From the NCBI GenBank assembly GCA_964442185.1, contig CAYTWT010000083.1, forward strand, positions 1 through 19,733: a stretch of DNA of 19,733 nucleotides, read 5' to 3'. Within the stretch, counting starts at the first letter, position 1; each line of letters opens with the position of its first letter. A program made the position numbers and the translations under genes. Below the pieces are notes generated by a model. That model saw only the letters and a list, made by a program, of their open reading frames with translations. It searched no databases and was not told the origin of the DNA. Source of the DNA: CADEEV01 sp964442185 (GTDB taxonomy: Bacteria > Acidobacteriota > Vicinamibacteria > Fen-336). Shown here piece by piece: positions 1 to 8,522 of this stretch.

Positions 1-6
1 GCGGGC

Positions 7-933
7 TCAGAGCTTCAAGACGTCGACCAGCTCCTTGACCGCCGCCGCGGACTTGTGGAGCGCCGTGCGCTCGGCGTCGGTGAGCTTGATTTCCCAGATC
101 TTTTCGACGCCCTTGGCGCCAAGCTGGGCGGGGACGCCGACATACAGATCCTTGATCCCGAACTCGCCCTCGAGGAAGCAGCAGCAGGGCAGGATCTTGT
201 GCTTGTCCTTCAGCACGGCGTCGACCATCTCCGCCGTCGCGGCCGAGGGCGCGTAGTAGGCCGAGCCGGTCTTGAGCAGCGAGACGATCTCGGCGCCGCC
301 GCTGGCGGTACGCTTGCAAATCGCTTCGACCCGCTCCGGAGACATGAGCTCCGTGATCGGGATGCCGGAGACCGTCGAATAGCGCGGCAGGGGAAGCATG
401 GTGTCGCCGTGGCCGCCGAGCACGAAGGCGTGGGTGTTTTCGACCGAAACGCCCAGCTCCATCGCGATGAAGGTGCGCATGCGGGCGCTGTCGAGGACGC
501 CCGCCATTCCGAAGACGCGGTGTTTCGGCAAGCCGGAGACCCGGTAGGCGACCTGGCACATCGCGTCCAGCGGGTTCGAGACGATCATCAGGATCGCGTT
601 CGGCGAGTGCTTGACGGCGTTCTCGGTGCAGTCCTTGACGATCTTGAAGTTGGTGTTCAGGAGATCGTCGCGGCTCATGCCGGGCTTGCGCGCGATGCCG
701 GCCGTGATCACCACGACATCGGAGCCGGAGGTGTCTTTGTAGTCGTTGGTCCCGATCACCCGGGCGTCGGAGCCCTCGACGGGCGTCGCCTCCATGATAT
801 CGAGGCCCTTGCCTTGCGGCATGCCTTCGACGATATCGATCAGGACCACGTCCGCCAGCTCGCGATCGGCGAGCCGCTGGGCGAGCGTGGCTCCGACATT
901 TCCGCCGCCGACGACCGTGACTTTCCGGTTCAT
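7..933 (-). CDS. mdh: Malate dehydrogenase (NAD-dependent, LDH-like type)
   Basis: Catalyses reversible oxidation of malate to oxaloacetate with NAD in the cytoplasm (TCA cycle). The 308-residue product starts with a Rossmann glycine motif (GGGNVG, residues 9-14). Asp33 ends the second beta strand, as expected for NAD preference. The substrate loop ARKPGMSRDD (81-90) carries Arg82 and Arg88, which mark malate rather than lactate dehydrogenase. The catalytic pair is Asp148 (LDSAR) and His175 (GGHGD). Length and motifs fit the LDH-like MDH group. I chose the ATG at 933 because it is preceded by AAGGAG and begins at the Rossmann fold; the frame stays open upstream, but that part runs into the preceding gene and has no MDH similarity. 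It is the last visible gene of a probable five-gene operon, 32 nt behind the glycosyltransferase. A run of three cysteines near residue 250 (PCCCF) is unusual. Confidence 0.96.
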   Translation of the reverse strand: MNRKVTVVGGGNVGATLAQRLADRELADVVLIDIVEGMPQGKGLDIMEATPVEGSDARVIGTNDYKDTSGSDVVVITAGIARKPGMSRDDLLNTNFKIVKDCTENAVKHSPNAILMIVSNPLDAMCQVAYRVSGLPKHRVFGMAGVLDSARMRTFIAMELGVSVENTHAFVLGGHGDTMLPLPRYSTVSGIPITELMSPERVEAICKRTASGGAEIVSLLKTGSAYYAPSAATAEMVDAVLKDKHKILPCCCFLEGEFGIKDLYVGVPAQLGAKGVEKIWEIKLTDAERTALHKSAAAVKELVDVLKL

Positions 934-965
934 GCTTCTCCTTCGCTGCCGAGGCCGGGATTCTA

Positions 966-3032
966 CTACCGCGCGGGCGCGACCGTCATCCGCTCGACCC
1001 TTACGCCTTGCTCTGCAGGCTGTCCGAGACCGGTCCACGTGGCCGCTTCGATCGAAACGACGAGCGTCTCCCCTGGCGCCGGCGCGGCGCGGAAGGCGTA
1101 GGGCGCGATCGAGCGGCCGAGCTGGAACCGGACAGGCTCGGCGCCGGTCGCGCGCACGGTGACCGCGGTCGCCGCGAAGGGAGATGGCTCTGGCGATCCC
1201 ATCTCGAGCGTCACGTCGTAGGCGGAGGCGGCCAGCGTAGGAACGAGCCGCAACCACGCCTTGCCTCGCGTCCAGCGCGCGAAGCCGCGCGGGCCGAAGA
1301 AGCCGCGCACAGCGCCGTAGTCGAGGCGGCCGACCACGATCTCGTCCGCTCGCGGCGGCGGCAGCTCACGCCAGGCGATCTCCAGGGCGAGCCAGGGGTC
1401 GACCGCGCCCGAGAACTCGTTGGCGCGCTTGGTTGCCACGCGCGCGCCAGGCTCCTCCTGACCCGCCTCGCGCAGCAGGCGCGGCAGGACCAGGGTCGGG
1501 ATCCAGTTGTCGCGTCGCACCTTCGCTGCGCGCCGGTAAGCGGTCACGGCGTCCGCGGGCCGGTTCGACCACGCGAGCGCGTGGCCGAGTGCCAACCAGG
1601 GTCGGGCGCTTCCCGGCCGAAGCTTCGCCGCAGCCTCCGCGCGTTCCTGCGCCGCCTCCAGAGCGCCCCGCTCCACGTCTGCCCCCAGGCCGCGCAGCAT
1701 GGTGGCGACGCGCAGGGCCGGAATGGCCGCTTGCGCCGCCGGGGCCACGGCCCAGAGCGCAAGGCCGAATCCGAGCAGCGCGCCGAGGCGCACCGCCGGC
1801 CTCGCCCGCTGCTCACGGTCGAGCAGCAGACACGCACCCGCCGTAGCGCCCGCGAATGCGAAGGGTATCAGCGCCGACCGGTAACGAATCTCGTTGTGGA
1901 AGACGACCACCACCATGAGCAGGTAATAGGCGGTCCAGAGTGCGAGCACGCGCCAGGCTGCGAAGCGCCACCCCGCGACCAGGAAGATCACGAACAGCGG
2001 AAGCGTCGCGAGCAGCAGCAGGTCGTCGAAGCCGATCGCCAGGAGGTAGCGCAGCGCCGTGTCCGGCAACTCCACGACCAGCAGCTGATGCAGCATGTCG
2101 GGCCGGACGAAGTGGGCGAAGTTCAAGGAGACTTTGCGTGCGAAGAGCTCCGGGTGGGCCTTGATGCCTGCGATGACTTCCGCAGTGGCGCGGCCGCGGC
2201 GTTCCGGCTCCGGCAGCTTGTCGCGGAAGACCCAGCTCGCCATCAGCCGGTGATCGGCCACGACAGGCCCGCCCTCCGCGAAGGCGTTGTCTTCCCAGAG
2301 GTTGTAGACGCCGATCGAATCGATCAGCACGGGGTCGCCGACGAGGAATGCGTTGCGCGCGGACCAGGGCAGGATCGCGGCCATCGCTCCCGCGACGAAG
2401 AGCAGCGCGGGTCGGATCCCGGTGCGCAGGCCCCGAGCCAGCAAGATCGCGGCGGCGCCGAGCGGCACGAACGCGGAGCCCACGGAGCGCGCGAGCGCGG
2501 ACACGCCCAAAGCCAGGCCCGCAGCGGCGTGCGCGCGCGGGGTCTCAGCCCGCAGCAGGAGCAGGAAGGCGAGGACGAGCAGCGGCGTGTGAAGGTTCTC
2601 GGTCAGCGTGCCGCTGGCCATCTGTACGGAAGGCCAGTAGCTGGCGTAGGCCGCGCCCGCCCAGGCGCCGTGGCGAGGCGAGGCGTTTCGGCCGATCGCG
2701 CCGACCCCGACGGCGGCCAGCGCGTCCATCCCGCATTGGATCAACTGCAACGGCAGCAGGTGTGCACCGAAGACAGCGAAGACCGCGGCAACGAAGAGCT
2801 GGTAGAGCGGGGCGATCGTCCAGGTTCCGAGCCAGCGCCGCCACTGGTCGCTGGTGAGCACGAAGTGCCAGGGCTGCTCGTTCTCGAGGATCTCGAGGGC
2901 GCTCTTCAGGTACTGCTGCTGATGCGCGTACAGCAGCGGCTCGTCAGCCAGAAGCAACCAGCCCAGACGCATTGCCAGCGCCAGGCCGAAGACCCAGGCC
3001 CACCACGGGCCCCGGGGCGAGACGCCCGCCAC
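966..3032 (-). CDS. GT-C (PMT/GT39-like) membrane glycosyltransferase with TPR and beta-rich C-terminus
   Basis: A 688-residue integral membrane protein. The N-terminal two thirds (about 10-430) contains around ten hydrophobic segments. An acidic DEP motif (30-32) follows the first segment, and a HNEIRYR motif (379-385) sits before a late one. Both are typical of GT-C enzymes that use polyprenyl-phosphate sugars. Residues about 450-530 form one or two TPR units (ALGHALAWSNRPADAV), and about 565-688 is a soluble beta-rich domain. By family it would move a sugar from a lipid carrier to a protein, lipid or glycan at the outer face of the membrane; donor and acceptor cannot be told. The start is GTG at 3032, one base after the icd stop codon, with only a weak ribosome site, which suggests translational coupling. 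An ATG at residue 21 is an alternative but would cut into the first membrane segment. Its place between icd and mdh is odd. Confidence 0.8.
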   Translation of the reverse strand: MAGVSPRGPWWAWVFGLALAMRLGWLLLADEPLLYAHQQQYLKSALEILENEQPWHFVLTSDQWRRWLGTWTIAPLYQLFVAAVFAVFGAHLLPLQLIQCGMDALAAVGVGAIGRNASPRHGAWAGAAYASYWPSVQMASGTLTENLHTPLLVLAFLLLLRAETPRAHAAAGLALGVSALARSVGSAFVPLGAAAILLARGLRTGIRPALLFVAGAMAAILPWSARNAFLVGDPVLIDSIGVYNLWEDNAFAEGGPVVADHRLMASWVFRDKLPEPERRGRATAEVIAGIKAHPELFARKVSLNFAHFVRPDMLHQLLVVELPDTALRYLLAIGFDDLLLLATLPLFVIFLVAGWRFAAWRVLALWTAYYLLMVVVVFHNEIRYRSALIPFAFAGATAGACLLLDREQRARPAVRLGALLGFGLALWAVAPAAQAAIPALRVATMLRGLGADVERGALEAAQERAEAAAKLRPGSARPWLALGHALAWSNRPADAVTAYRRAAKVRRDNWIPTLVLPRLLREAGQEEPGARVATKRANEFSGAVDPWLALEIAWRELPPPRADEIVVGRLDYGAVRGFFGPRGFARWTRGKAWLRLVPTLAASAYDVTLEMGSPEPSPFAATAVTVRATGAEPVRFQLGRSIAPYAFRAAPAPGETLVVSIEAATWTGLGQPAEQGVRVERMTVAPAR

Positions 3033-3033
3033 G

Positions 3034-4428
3034 CTACAGGTTCTCGATCAGCGCCGAAGCGAACTCGGAGGTCTTCAGCAGCGTGGCGCCCTCCATCTGC
3101 CGTTCGAAATCGTAGGTGACGCGCTTTTGGCCGATGGTCTTGCCGAGCGCCGCCTCGATCGCACCGCCAACCTCGGTCCAACCCAGGTACTGGAACAGCA
3201 TCGCGCCCGAGAGCAGCACGGAGCCCGGGTTCACCTTGTCGAGATCCGCGTACTTGGGGGCGGTGCCATGAGTCGCCTCGAAGAGCGCGTGGCCGGTGTC
3301 GTAGTTGATGTTGCCGCCGGGGGCGATGCCGATGCCGCCCACCTGCGCCGCGAGCGCGTCGGAGATATAGTCGCCGTTCAGGTTTGGGGTGGCGATGACG
3401 TCGAACTCCTTGGCCCGCGTCAGGACCTGCTGCAGGGCGATGTCGGCGATCGCATCGCGGATCAAGATCTTCGCCTTCCACTTGCCATCGCCATGGGTCG
3501 CGGCGAGCGCCAGGGCCGCCTCGACCTCCTGGCGCAGCTTGCCCTTCTGGTCGTCGGTCATCCGCTCGTAGCCAGGCTCGATGGCCTTCGCGTTGTCCTC
3601 GACACTCCAGGCCGGGGTCTTCTCCTTGTTGCCGAGGATCCAGCTCTCGCGCTCGGTCACGGTGTCGGCGCGAAACTCGCGCGCCGCGAGCTTGTAGCCC
3701 CAGTCCTTGAAGGCGCCTTCGGTGAATTTCATGATGTTGCCCTTGTGGACGAGCGTCAGGCTGCGGCGCCCGAAGCGAAGCGCATAGCGCAGGGCCGCGC
3801 GCACCAATCGCTCCGTGCCTTCCCGCGAGATCGGCTTGATGCCGATGCCGCTCGACTCCGGGAAGCGGATCTTCGTCACCTTCATCTCCGAGCGCAGCCA
3901 GGCGATCACCTTCTTCGCCTCGTCGCTGCCGGCAGCCCACTCGATGCCCGCGTAGATGTCCTCCGTGTTCTCGCGAAAGATCACCATGTCGACGTCTTCG
4001 GGGCGCTTCAAGGGAGAGGGCACGCCCTTGAAGTAGCGGACGGGACGCAGGCAGACGTAGAGATCCAGCTTCTGGCGCAGCTCGACGTTGAGCGAGCGGA
4101 TGCCGCCCCCGACTGGCGTCGTGAGCGGGCCCTTGATCCCCACGAGGTACTCGCGGAACACGGCGAGTGTCTCCTCGGGCAGCCAGGCGCCGGTCTGGTT
4201 GAAGGCCTTCTCGCCGGCCAGCACCTCGAACCAGGCGACGCGCCGCTTCCCGCCGTAGCACTTCGCCACGGCCGCGTCGAAGACGCGCGCCGCCGCGCGC
4301 CAGATGTCGCGGCCCGTGCCGTCGCCCTCGACGAAAGGGATGACGGGATCGTCGGGGACTTGCAGGGCGCCGTCGCGGACCGCGATCTTTCCGCCCGCCG
4401 GCGGTGTCAGCTTCTTGGACTCGGCCAT
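3034..4428 (-). CDS. icd: Isocitrate dehydrogenase (NADP-dependent)
   Basis: Oxidative decarboxylation of isocitrate to 2-oxoglutarate in the cytoplasm. The 464-residue protein follows E. coli Icd closely: the substrate loop GGGIRSLNVELR (107-118) includes Ser112, the equivalent of the phosphorylated Ser113. HKGNIMKFTEGAFKDWGY (228-245) carries the catalytic Lys. The cofactor region keeps HGTAPKY with Lys392 and Tyr393, then Val399, Tyr439 and Arg443, the residues that select NADP over NAD in E. coli. It is about 48 residues longer than the E. coli enzyme; the extra length is an insert at about 258-318, before ILIRDAIADI. Cyanobacterial-type Icd carries an insert at a similar place, from memory. 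The start ATG lies 12 nt after the serA stop, within the same operon. No kinase/phosphatase gene (aceK) is seen in this window. Confidence 0.96.
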   Translation of the reverse strand: MAESKKLTPPAGGKIAVRDGALQVPDDPVIPFVEGDGTGRDIWRAAARVFDAAVAKCYGGKRRVAWFEVLAGEKAFNQTGAWLPEETLAVFREYLVGIKGPLTTPVGGGIRSLNVELRQKLDLYVCLRPVRYFKGVPSPLKRPEDVDMVIFRENTEDIYAGIEWAAGSDEAKKVIAWLRSEMKVTKIRFPESSGIGIKPISREGTERLVRAALRYALRFGRRSLTLVHKGNIMKFTEGAFKDWGYKLAAREFRADTVTERESWILGNKEKTPAWSVEDNAKAIEPGYERMTDDQKGKLRQEVEAALALAATHGDGKWKAKILIRDAIADIALQQVLTRAKEFDVIATPNLNGDYISDALAAQVGGIGIAPGGNINYDTGHALFEATHGTAPKYADLDKVNPGSVLLSGAMLFQYLGWTEVGGAIEAALGKTIGQKRVTYDFERQMEGATLLKTSEFASALIENL

Positions 4429-4440
4429 AGGCCCGGGAGT

Positions 4441-6027
4441 CTAACCCAGCTTGATGGCGCGGGCTTCGCGGATGCCGGGGACCTGTGCGACGGCTTCGAG
4501 CGTCTCGGCGGACACCTCGTTGTCGACCTCGATCAGCATCACGGCGCGGCCGCTGCCGGGCTTGCGGCCCACGGTCATGCGCGCGATGTTGACCTGACGC
4601 TCGCCAAGCAGCGTACCGAGGTGGCCCACGACGCCGGGAGTGTCGTCGTTCCTCACGAGCAGCAGGTTGCCCAGCGGGATGGCGTCCATCTCGACGCCGT
4701 CAACGTCCACCAGGCGCAGGTGGCTCGCGCCGAACAGCGTGCCTGCCACCGAAAACTCGCGCTCGCCGGTCTTGAGCCGCACGACGATCAGGTTCGCGAA
4801 TGCGAGGCGCGCCGAGGACGTGGATTCCAGCACCTCGATGTGCCGTTCGCGGGCCAGCGTCAGGGCGTTGACCAAGGTGACGGCGGCGCCAAGGCTCGGC
4901 TTGAGCAGGCCGGTCACGGCCGCCGCGAGGATCGGTTTCACGTCGATCTCGCGGAGCTCGCCGTAGAGCCCGACCTCGACACGCTCCAGCGTCCCGGGGC
5001 AGACCTGGGCCAGGAACATGCCGAGCCGCTCGGCCAACTCCATCGTCGGCCGAACTTGATCGTAGAGATCTTCCGAGAGCGCATAGAAGTTGACGGCGTT
5101 CTGCATCAGGCCGGCCTTCAGGTAGTCGCGCACCTGGTAGGCGATGTCGGTGCCGACGCGCTCCTGCGCCTCGGCCGTGGCAGCCCCGATGTGCGGCGTG
5201 GCGACGACCCGGGGGTGCTTCGCGACACGCCAGTCGATCGGTGGCTCCTGGGCGTGGACGTCGATCGCCGCCCCCGCCACGCGCCCGCTCTCGAGGGCTG
5301 CCAGGAGCGCCGTCTCGTCGATCAGCTCGCCGCGAGCCGCGTTCACGATCCGGATCCCGGGCTTGACCTTCGCGAAGGCTTCCTTGCCGAAGAGGTGCCT
5401 TGTCTCCCTGGTCAGGACCGAGTGGATCGTGATGAAGTCGCTGCTCTGCAACAATTCGTCGAACGAGAGCAGCTTGACGTGGACGCTCTCGGCGATGGCC
5501 GGCGCCACGAACGGGTCGAAGGCCTGCACGTCCATGCCGAGCGCCCGGCAACGCGTCGCGACTTCCCGGCCGATGCGGCCCAGGCCGACGACGCCGAGAC
5601 GCTTGCCGTGCAGCTCGGCCCCGACGAACGACTTGCGGTCCCACTTGCCGGCCTTCATCGAGGCGTCGGCGGCCGGAATCGGCCGCGCGACGCTGAGCAG
5701 CAGGGCCAGCGCCAGTTCGGCGGTCGAGACGAGGTTGCCACCAGGAGAGTTCATCACCACGACGCCTTGGCGCGTCGCTGCCTCGAGATCGACATTGTCG
5801 ACACCGACGCCGGGGCGTCCGATCACGCGCAGCTTGGTCGCCGCGGCCAGCACCTCGGCCGTTATCTGGCTCCCGCTGCGGACCAGGATCGCGTCGTAGG
5901 GTGCGACGATCTTCATGAGCTCCGCCGGGGCCAGCGCCTTTTGCTGGTCGATCGCGAAGCCTTCGGCCTTCAACACCTCCAGGCCTCGCTCAGTGATGCC
6001 CTCGAGAACGAGAATGCGCGGGCTCAT
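4441..6027 (-). CDS. serA: D-3-phosphoglycerate dehydrogenase, long form with ASB and ACT domains
   Basis: First step of the phosphorylated serine pathway: 3-phosphoglycerate to 3-phosphohydroxypyruvate with NAD. The product is 528 residues, the same length I recall for the Mycobacterium tuberculosis type I enzyme. The nucleotide-binding motif is GLGRIG (148-153), followed by Asp171 (FDPF), which favours NAD. The catalytic residues are Arg232 (NAARGELID), Glu261 (AQEPP) and His279 (TPHIGAA). The allosteric substrate-binding (ASB) domain spans about 315-450, and the C-terminal ACT domain about 455-528 (RNDDTPGVVGHLGTLL) is the usual site of serine feedback inhibition. The ATG overlaps the stop of the upstream aminotransferase by 4 nt (ATGA), so the two are translationally coupled. 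That supports a shared role in serine synthesis. Confidence 0.96.
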   Translation of the reverse strand: MSPRILVLEGITERGLEVLKAEGFAIDQQKALAPAELMKIVAPYDAILVRSGSQITAEVLAAATKLRVIGRPGVGVDNVDLEAATRQGVVVMNSPGGNLVSTAELALALLLSVARPIPAADASMKAGKWDRKSFVGAELHGKRLGVVGLGRIGREVATRCRALGMDVQAFDPFVAPAIAESVHVKLLSFDELLQSSDFITIHSVLTRETRHLFGKEAFAKVKPGIRIVNAARGELIDETALLAALESGRVAGAAIDVHAQEPPIDWRVAKHPRVVATPHIGAATAEAQERVGTDIAYQVRDYLKAGLMQNAVNFYALSEDLYDQVRPTMELAERLGMFLAQVCPGTLERVEVGLYGELREIDVKPILAAAVTGLLKPSLGAAVTLVNALTLARERHIEVLESTSSARLAFANLIVVRLKTGEREFSVAGTLFGASHLRLVDVDGVEMDAIPLGNLLLVRNDDTPGVVGHLGTLLGERQVNIARMTVGRKPGSGRAVMLIEVDNEVSAETLEAVAQVPGIREARAIKLG

Positions 6028-7178
6028 GCCTGCGCCTTCAGGTACTCGGCCTCGGCGGCGGCGAGGCCGCGGCCCAGCTCGAAGCTGTGGCCAAGGCGCT
6101 TCAGGGCGATCTCGAGTGTCGCCAGCAGGCCGAGCATGTCGGTCGCGTCGTAGTAGCCGAGATGGGCGATGCGGAAGATCTTGCCCTTGAAGGCGCCCTG
6201 GCCGCCGGCCACGGTCGAGGCGAACTCGCTCTGCAACGCCTTGACGATGGCGCCCGACTCGAGGCCGGCCGGCGGGTAGAGGGCCGTCAGGGCGTCGCCA
6301 TGGTCGCGCGGCGCCACCAGCGGCAAGCCCAGCGCCTGGGTCGCCGCCCGCGTCATGGCCGCCAGCGTTCCGGCGTTCTGCACCAGCGCATCGACGCCGC
6401 CCCCCGACGCCACGAACTCGAGCGCCGCCCGCGTGGCCACGATGTGGGAGATTGCGGGCGTAAAGGCCGATTCACCCCCGGCCTGCGCCTTGCGCTCCCG
6501 GGCCAGGTCGAAATAGAAGCGGGCGGAGCAGCTCTTGCCGATCTTCTCCCAGGCCTTGGCGCTGACGGACAGGAACGCGAGGCCCGGCGGCAGTGCCAGC
6601 GCCTTCTGGCTGCCCACGATCGCGATGTCGACGCCCCAGGCCTCGGTCTCGAGCCGGATCGCGCCGGCGCCCGAGATCGCGTCGACCACGAGCAGGGTCT
6701 CGGGCCGGCCGCGAACGATGCGGCCGATGGCCTCGACGTCGTGGGCAACGCCGGTGGACGACTCGCTCAGCTGGACGAACACGGCCCGGAGCTTCGGGTT
6801 CTTGTCGAGGACGGCGGCCACCGCCTCCGGCGTCACGGCCTCACCCCACTTCGCCTCGAGCACATGCACGTCCATGCCGTGAGCCTTGCCGAGTTCGGCC
6901 CAGCGCTGCCCGAAGTTGCCGGCCACGAGCGCCAGCATCGACTCGCCCGTCGAGAGCGCGTTGACGACGGCCGCTTCCATCGCGCCGGTTCCGGAGCAGG
7001 CGAGCATCAGGACGTCCTGCGTCGTCTTCAGGAAGCTCTTGAGCCCAGCGCTGCAGTCGCGAAAGATCGCGCGGAACTCGTCGGTGCGGTGGTGCGGGAT
7101 CGGCCGCGCAAGGGCTTCCTGCACGGCGGGATGCAGTGGCGTCGGGCCCGGAGTGAAGAGGCGCTGCTTCTGGATCAT
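6024..7178 (-). CDS. Class V PLP aminotransferase (alanine-glyoxylate / serine-pyruvate family), probable phosphoserine aminotransferase role
   Basis: Fold-type I PLP enzyme of 384 residues in the alanine-glyoxylate/serine-pyruvate aminotransferase family. It opens with the family motif FTPGPTPLHPAV (8-19). SGTGAME (62-68) binds the cofactor phosphate, Asp166 (VVDAISG) contacts the pyridine nitrogen, and Lys192 (GSQKAL) forms the Schiff base. The gene is the first of the operon and overlaps serA by 4 nt. Some archaea and bacteria lacking a SerC-type enzyme use this family as phosphoserine aminotransferase, and no serC is visible here, so I infer it makes phosphoserine from the SerA product; glyoxylate or serine as substrate remains possible. 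I chose the ATG at 7178, preceded by GGAAAGGG; a TTG four codons upstream (7190) is an alternative. Confidence 0.88.
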   Translation of the reverse strand: MIQKQRLFTPGPTPLHPAVQEALARPIPHHRTDEFRAIFRDCSAGLKSFLKTTQDVLMLACSGTGAMEAAVVNALSTGESMLALVAGNFGQRWAELGKAHGMDVHVLEAKWGEAVTPEAVAAVLDKNPKLRAVFVQLSESSTGVAHDVEAIGRIVRGRPETLLVVDAISGAGAIRLETEAWGVDIAIVGSQKALALPPGLAFLSVSAKAWEKIGKSCSARFYFDLARERKAQAGGESAFTPAISHIVATRAALEFVASGGGVDALVQNAGTLAAMTRAATQALGLPLVAPRDHGDALTALYPPAGLESGAIVKALQSEFASTVAGGQGAFKGKIFRIAHLGYYDATDMLGLLATLEIALKRLGHSFELGRGLAAAEAEYLKAQA

Positions 7179-7189
7179 GTCCCTTTCCA

Positions 7190-7224
7190 AAATCCACAGA
7201 ATCTGTGGAAAAGCTTGTGGAAAC
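7190..7224. promoter_or_regulatory. Palindrome and TGTGGA repeats upstream of the aminotransferase-serA-icd operon
   Basis: The 165-bp leader between the operon's first start codon and the next gene is the most AT-rich patch nearby. It holds a perfect 8-bp inverted repeat with one central base (TCCACAGA at 7193-7200, TCTGTGGA at 7202-7209) and a further TGTGGA at 7216-7221. Read on the minus strand, 7204-7212 is TTTTCCACA, matching the DnaA-box consensus TTWTNCACA; 7216-7224 (GTTTCCACA) differs from it at one position. The arrangement could be a repressor or DnaA-type binding site, or a 5'-UTR hairpin just before the ribosome site. No convincing -35/-10 pair was found. Confidence 0.4.
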
Positions 7225-7343
7225 TCTGCTGAATGAAGGCCCTAAATCATCTCGGCACAACCACTTCGAGCGGTTTGCACTCTGTGACAGCAGGGCGACG
7301 AAGGCATGCGATTTGCGTGATGGGAATTTCGATCGTGGTCTGG

Positions 7344-8522
7344 TCAGGGCCGGGCTGACGAGGAACGCTCCCGGGCCGCTCTGACAGCGGCGGCGAGGGC
7401 ATCGACCACGGCATCCACGTCCGACGCCGTATTATATCTGCCCAGACCGAAGCGAAGCGAGGCATACACGCGCGCGTCGTCGAGACCGAGCGCGCGCAAG
7501 ACGTGCGAGCCCTTGCCGCCTGCCTCGGCGCAGGCGGCGCCCGCCGACAGGGCGAAGCGATCGCCGAGCGAGAGCAGCACAGTCTCCGCCTCGATGCCCG
7601 CGATCGAGACGTGCAGGTTGCCTGGAAGGCGCGGCGCGAGGACGCCATTGACCGAAATACCCCCAACCTTCGACAAGAGGCCGCGCAACAGCGCATCGCG
7701 CAGTGCGCCGATCCGTTCGGCTTCGCCAGCGACGAGAGCCTCCCCGGCGAGCCGCGCTGCCTCGCCGAAGCCCACGACCCCCGGCACGTTGTGCGTTCCC
7801 GAGCGCAGCCCTTTCTCCTGGCCGCCGCCCTCGGCCTGGGCTTGCAGCCTGAGCCGCGGCCGTCGGGCCTTTCGTACGTAGAGCGCGCCCACGCCTTTCG
7901 GCCCATACATCTTGTGAGCCGAAAGGCTCATCAGATCGACGCCCCACGCGGTCACGTCGACTGGGATCCGGCCCAGGGCCTGGACCGCGTCGGAGTGGAA
8001 GGCGATGCCCCGTTCGCGGCACAGCGCGCCGATCTCGGCCACGGGCTGGATGGTGCCGATCTCGTTGTTGGCGGCCATCACCGAGACGAGCACGCTGTCG
8101 GGCCGCAAGGCCGCGGCAACATCGGCAACGCGAAGCAGGCCGTCGACGCCGACAGGTAAGCGCGTGATCTCGAAGCCCTCGCGCTCGAGCGTCCGGCAGG
8201 GTTCGAGAACCGCCGGGTGCTCGAGCGTCGTGGTCACGATGTGGCGGCCAGAGGCGCTGAGCGAGCGGGCCAAGCCGCGGATCGCCAGATTGTCGGACTC
8301 GGTCGCGCCGGAGGTGAAGACGATCTCGTCGGCCGAGGCCCCGATCAGCGCCGCGACGCGCTCCCTGGCCTCCTCGACCGCCTGGTAGGCTTGCTGCCCC
8401 AGGCAATGATGCCGGCTGGACGGGTTGCCGAAGCGCTGCGTGAAGAACGGCAGCATCGCCTCGACCACCACGGGGTCTACGGGGGTCGTCGCATGGTTGT
8501 CGAGAAAGATGATGGAGATCAC
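7344..8522 (-). CDS. Cysteine desulfurase (IscS/NifS family)
   Basis: PLP enzyme that removes sulfur from L-cysteine to give alanine and an enzyme-bound persulfide for Fe-S clusters or other thio-cofactors. The 392-residue product begins IIFLDNHATTPV (4-15). His102 (LEHPAV) and Lys204 (SAHKMYGPKG) are the cofactor residues, and RSGTHNVPG (240-248) matches the family's RxGTxN motif. The active-site Cys331 lies in SAGAACAEAGGKGSHVL, a loop richer in Ala and Gly than the usual SGSACTS version. I chose the GTG at 8522 because family similarity begins there and AAGG lies just upstream; the frame continues far upstream but only antisense to the next gene. No iscU, iscA, iscR or suf partner is nearby, so it appears to act alone. 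Whether it is the housekeeping IscS cannot be decided here. Confidence 0.93.
   Translation of the reverse strand: MISIIFLDNHATTPVDPVVVEAMLPFFTQRFGNPSSRHHCLGQQAYQAVEEARERVAALIGASADEIVFTSGATESDNLAIRGLARSLSASGRHIVTTTLEHPAVLEPCRTLEREGFEITRLPVGVDGLLRVADVAAALRPDSVLVSVMAANNEIGTIQPVAEIGALCRERGIAFHSDAVQALGRIPVDVTAWGVDLMSLSAHKMYGPKGVGALYVRKARRPRLRLQAQAEGGGQEKGLRSGTHNVPGVVGFGEAARLAGEALVAGEAERIGALRDALLRGLLSKVGGISVNGVLAPRLPGNLHVSIAGIEAETVLLSLGDRFALSAGAACAEAGGKGSHVLRALGLDDARVYASLRFGLGRYNTASDVDAVVDALAAAVRAARERSSSARP

Noticed and set aside
934..1257. N-terminal extension of malate dehydrogenase
   Set aside because: The extra 108 residues are a shadow of the glycosyltransferase gene, and the ATG at 933 has a good ribosome site at the start of the Rossmann fold.
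2906..4261. 451-codon minus-strand frame overlapping icd in a different phase
   Set aside because: Arg/Gly/His-rich shadow of icd in another phase; the true phase carries every Icd motif.
3127..6153. Open frame of about 1000 codons on the plus strand, antisense to icd and serA
   Set aside because: It lies opposite two certain enzymes, its translation is low-complexity (rich in Arg, Asp, His, Gln, Leu) and matches no family. Long antisense frames are expected at this G+C content.
7190..7224. Replication origin, based on DnaA-box-like repeats
   Set aside because: No dnaA, dnaN, gyrB or rpmH nearby, only a few boxes and no extended AT-rich unwinding region.
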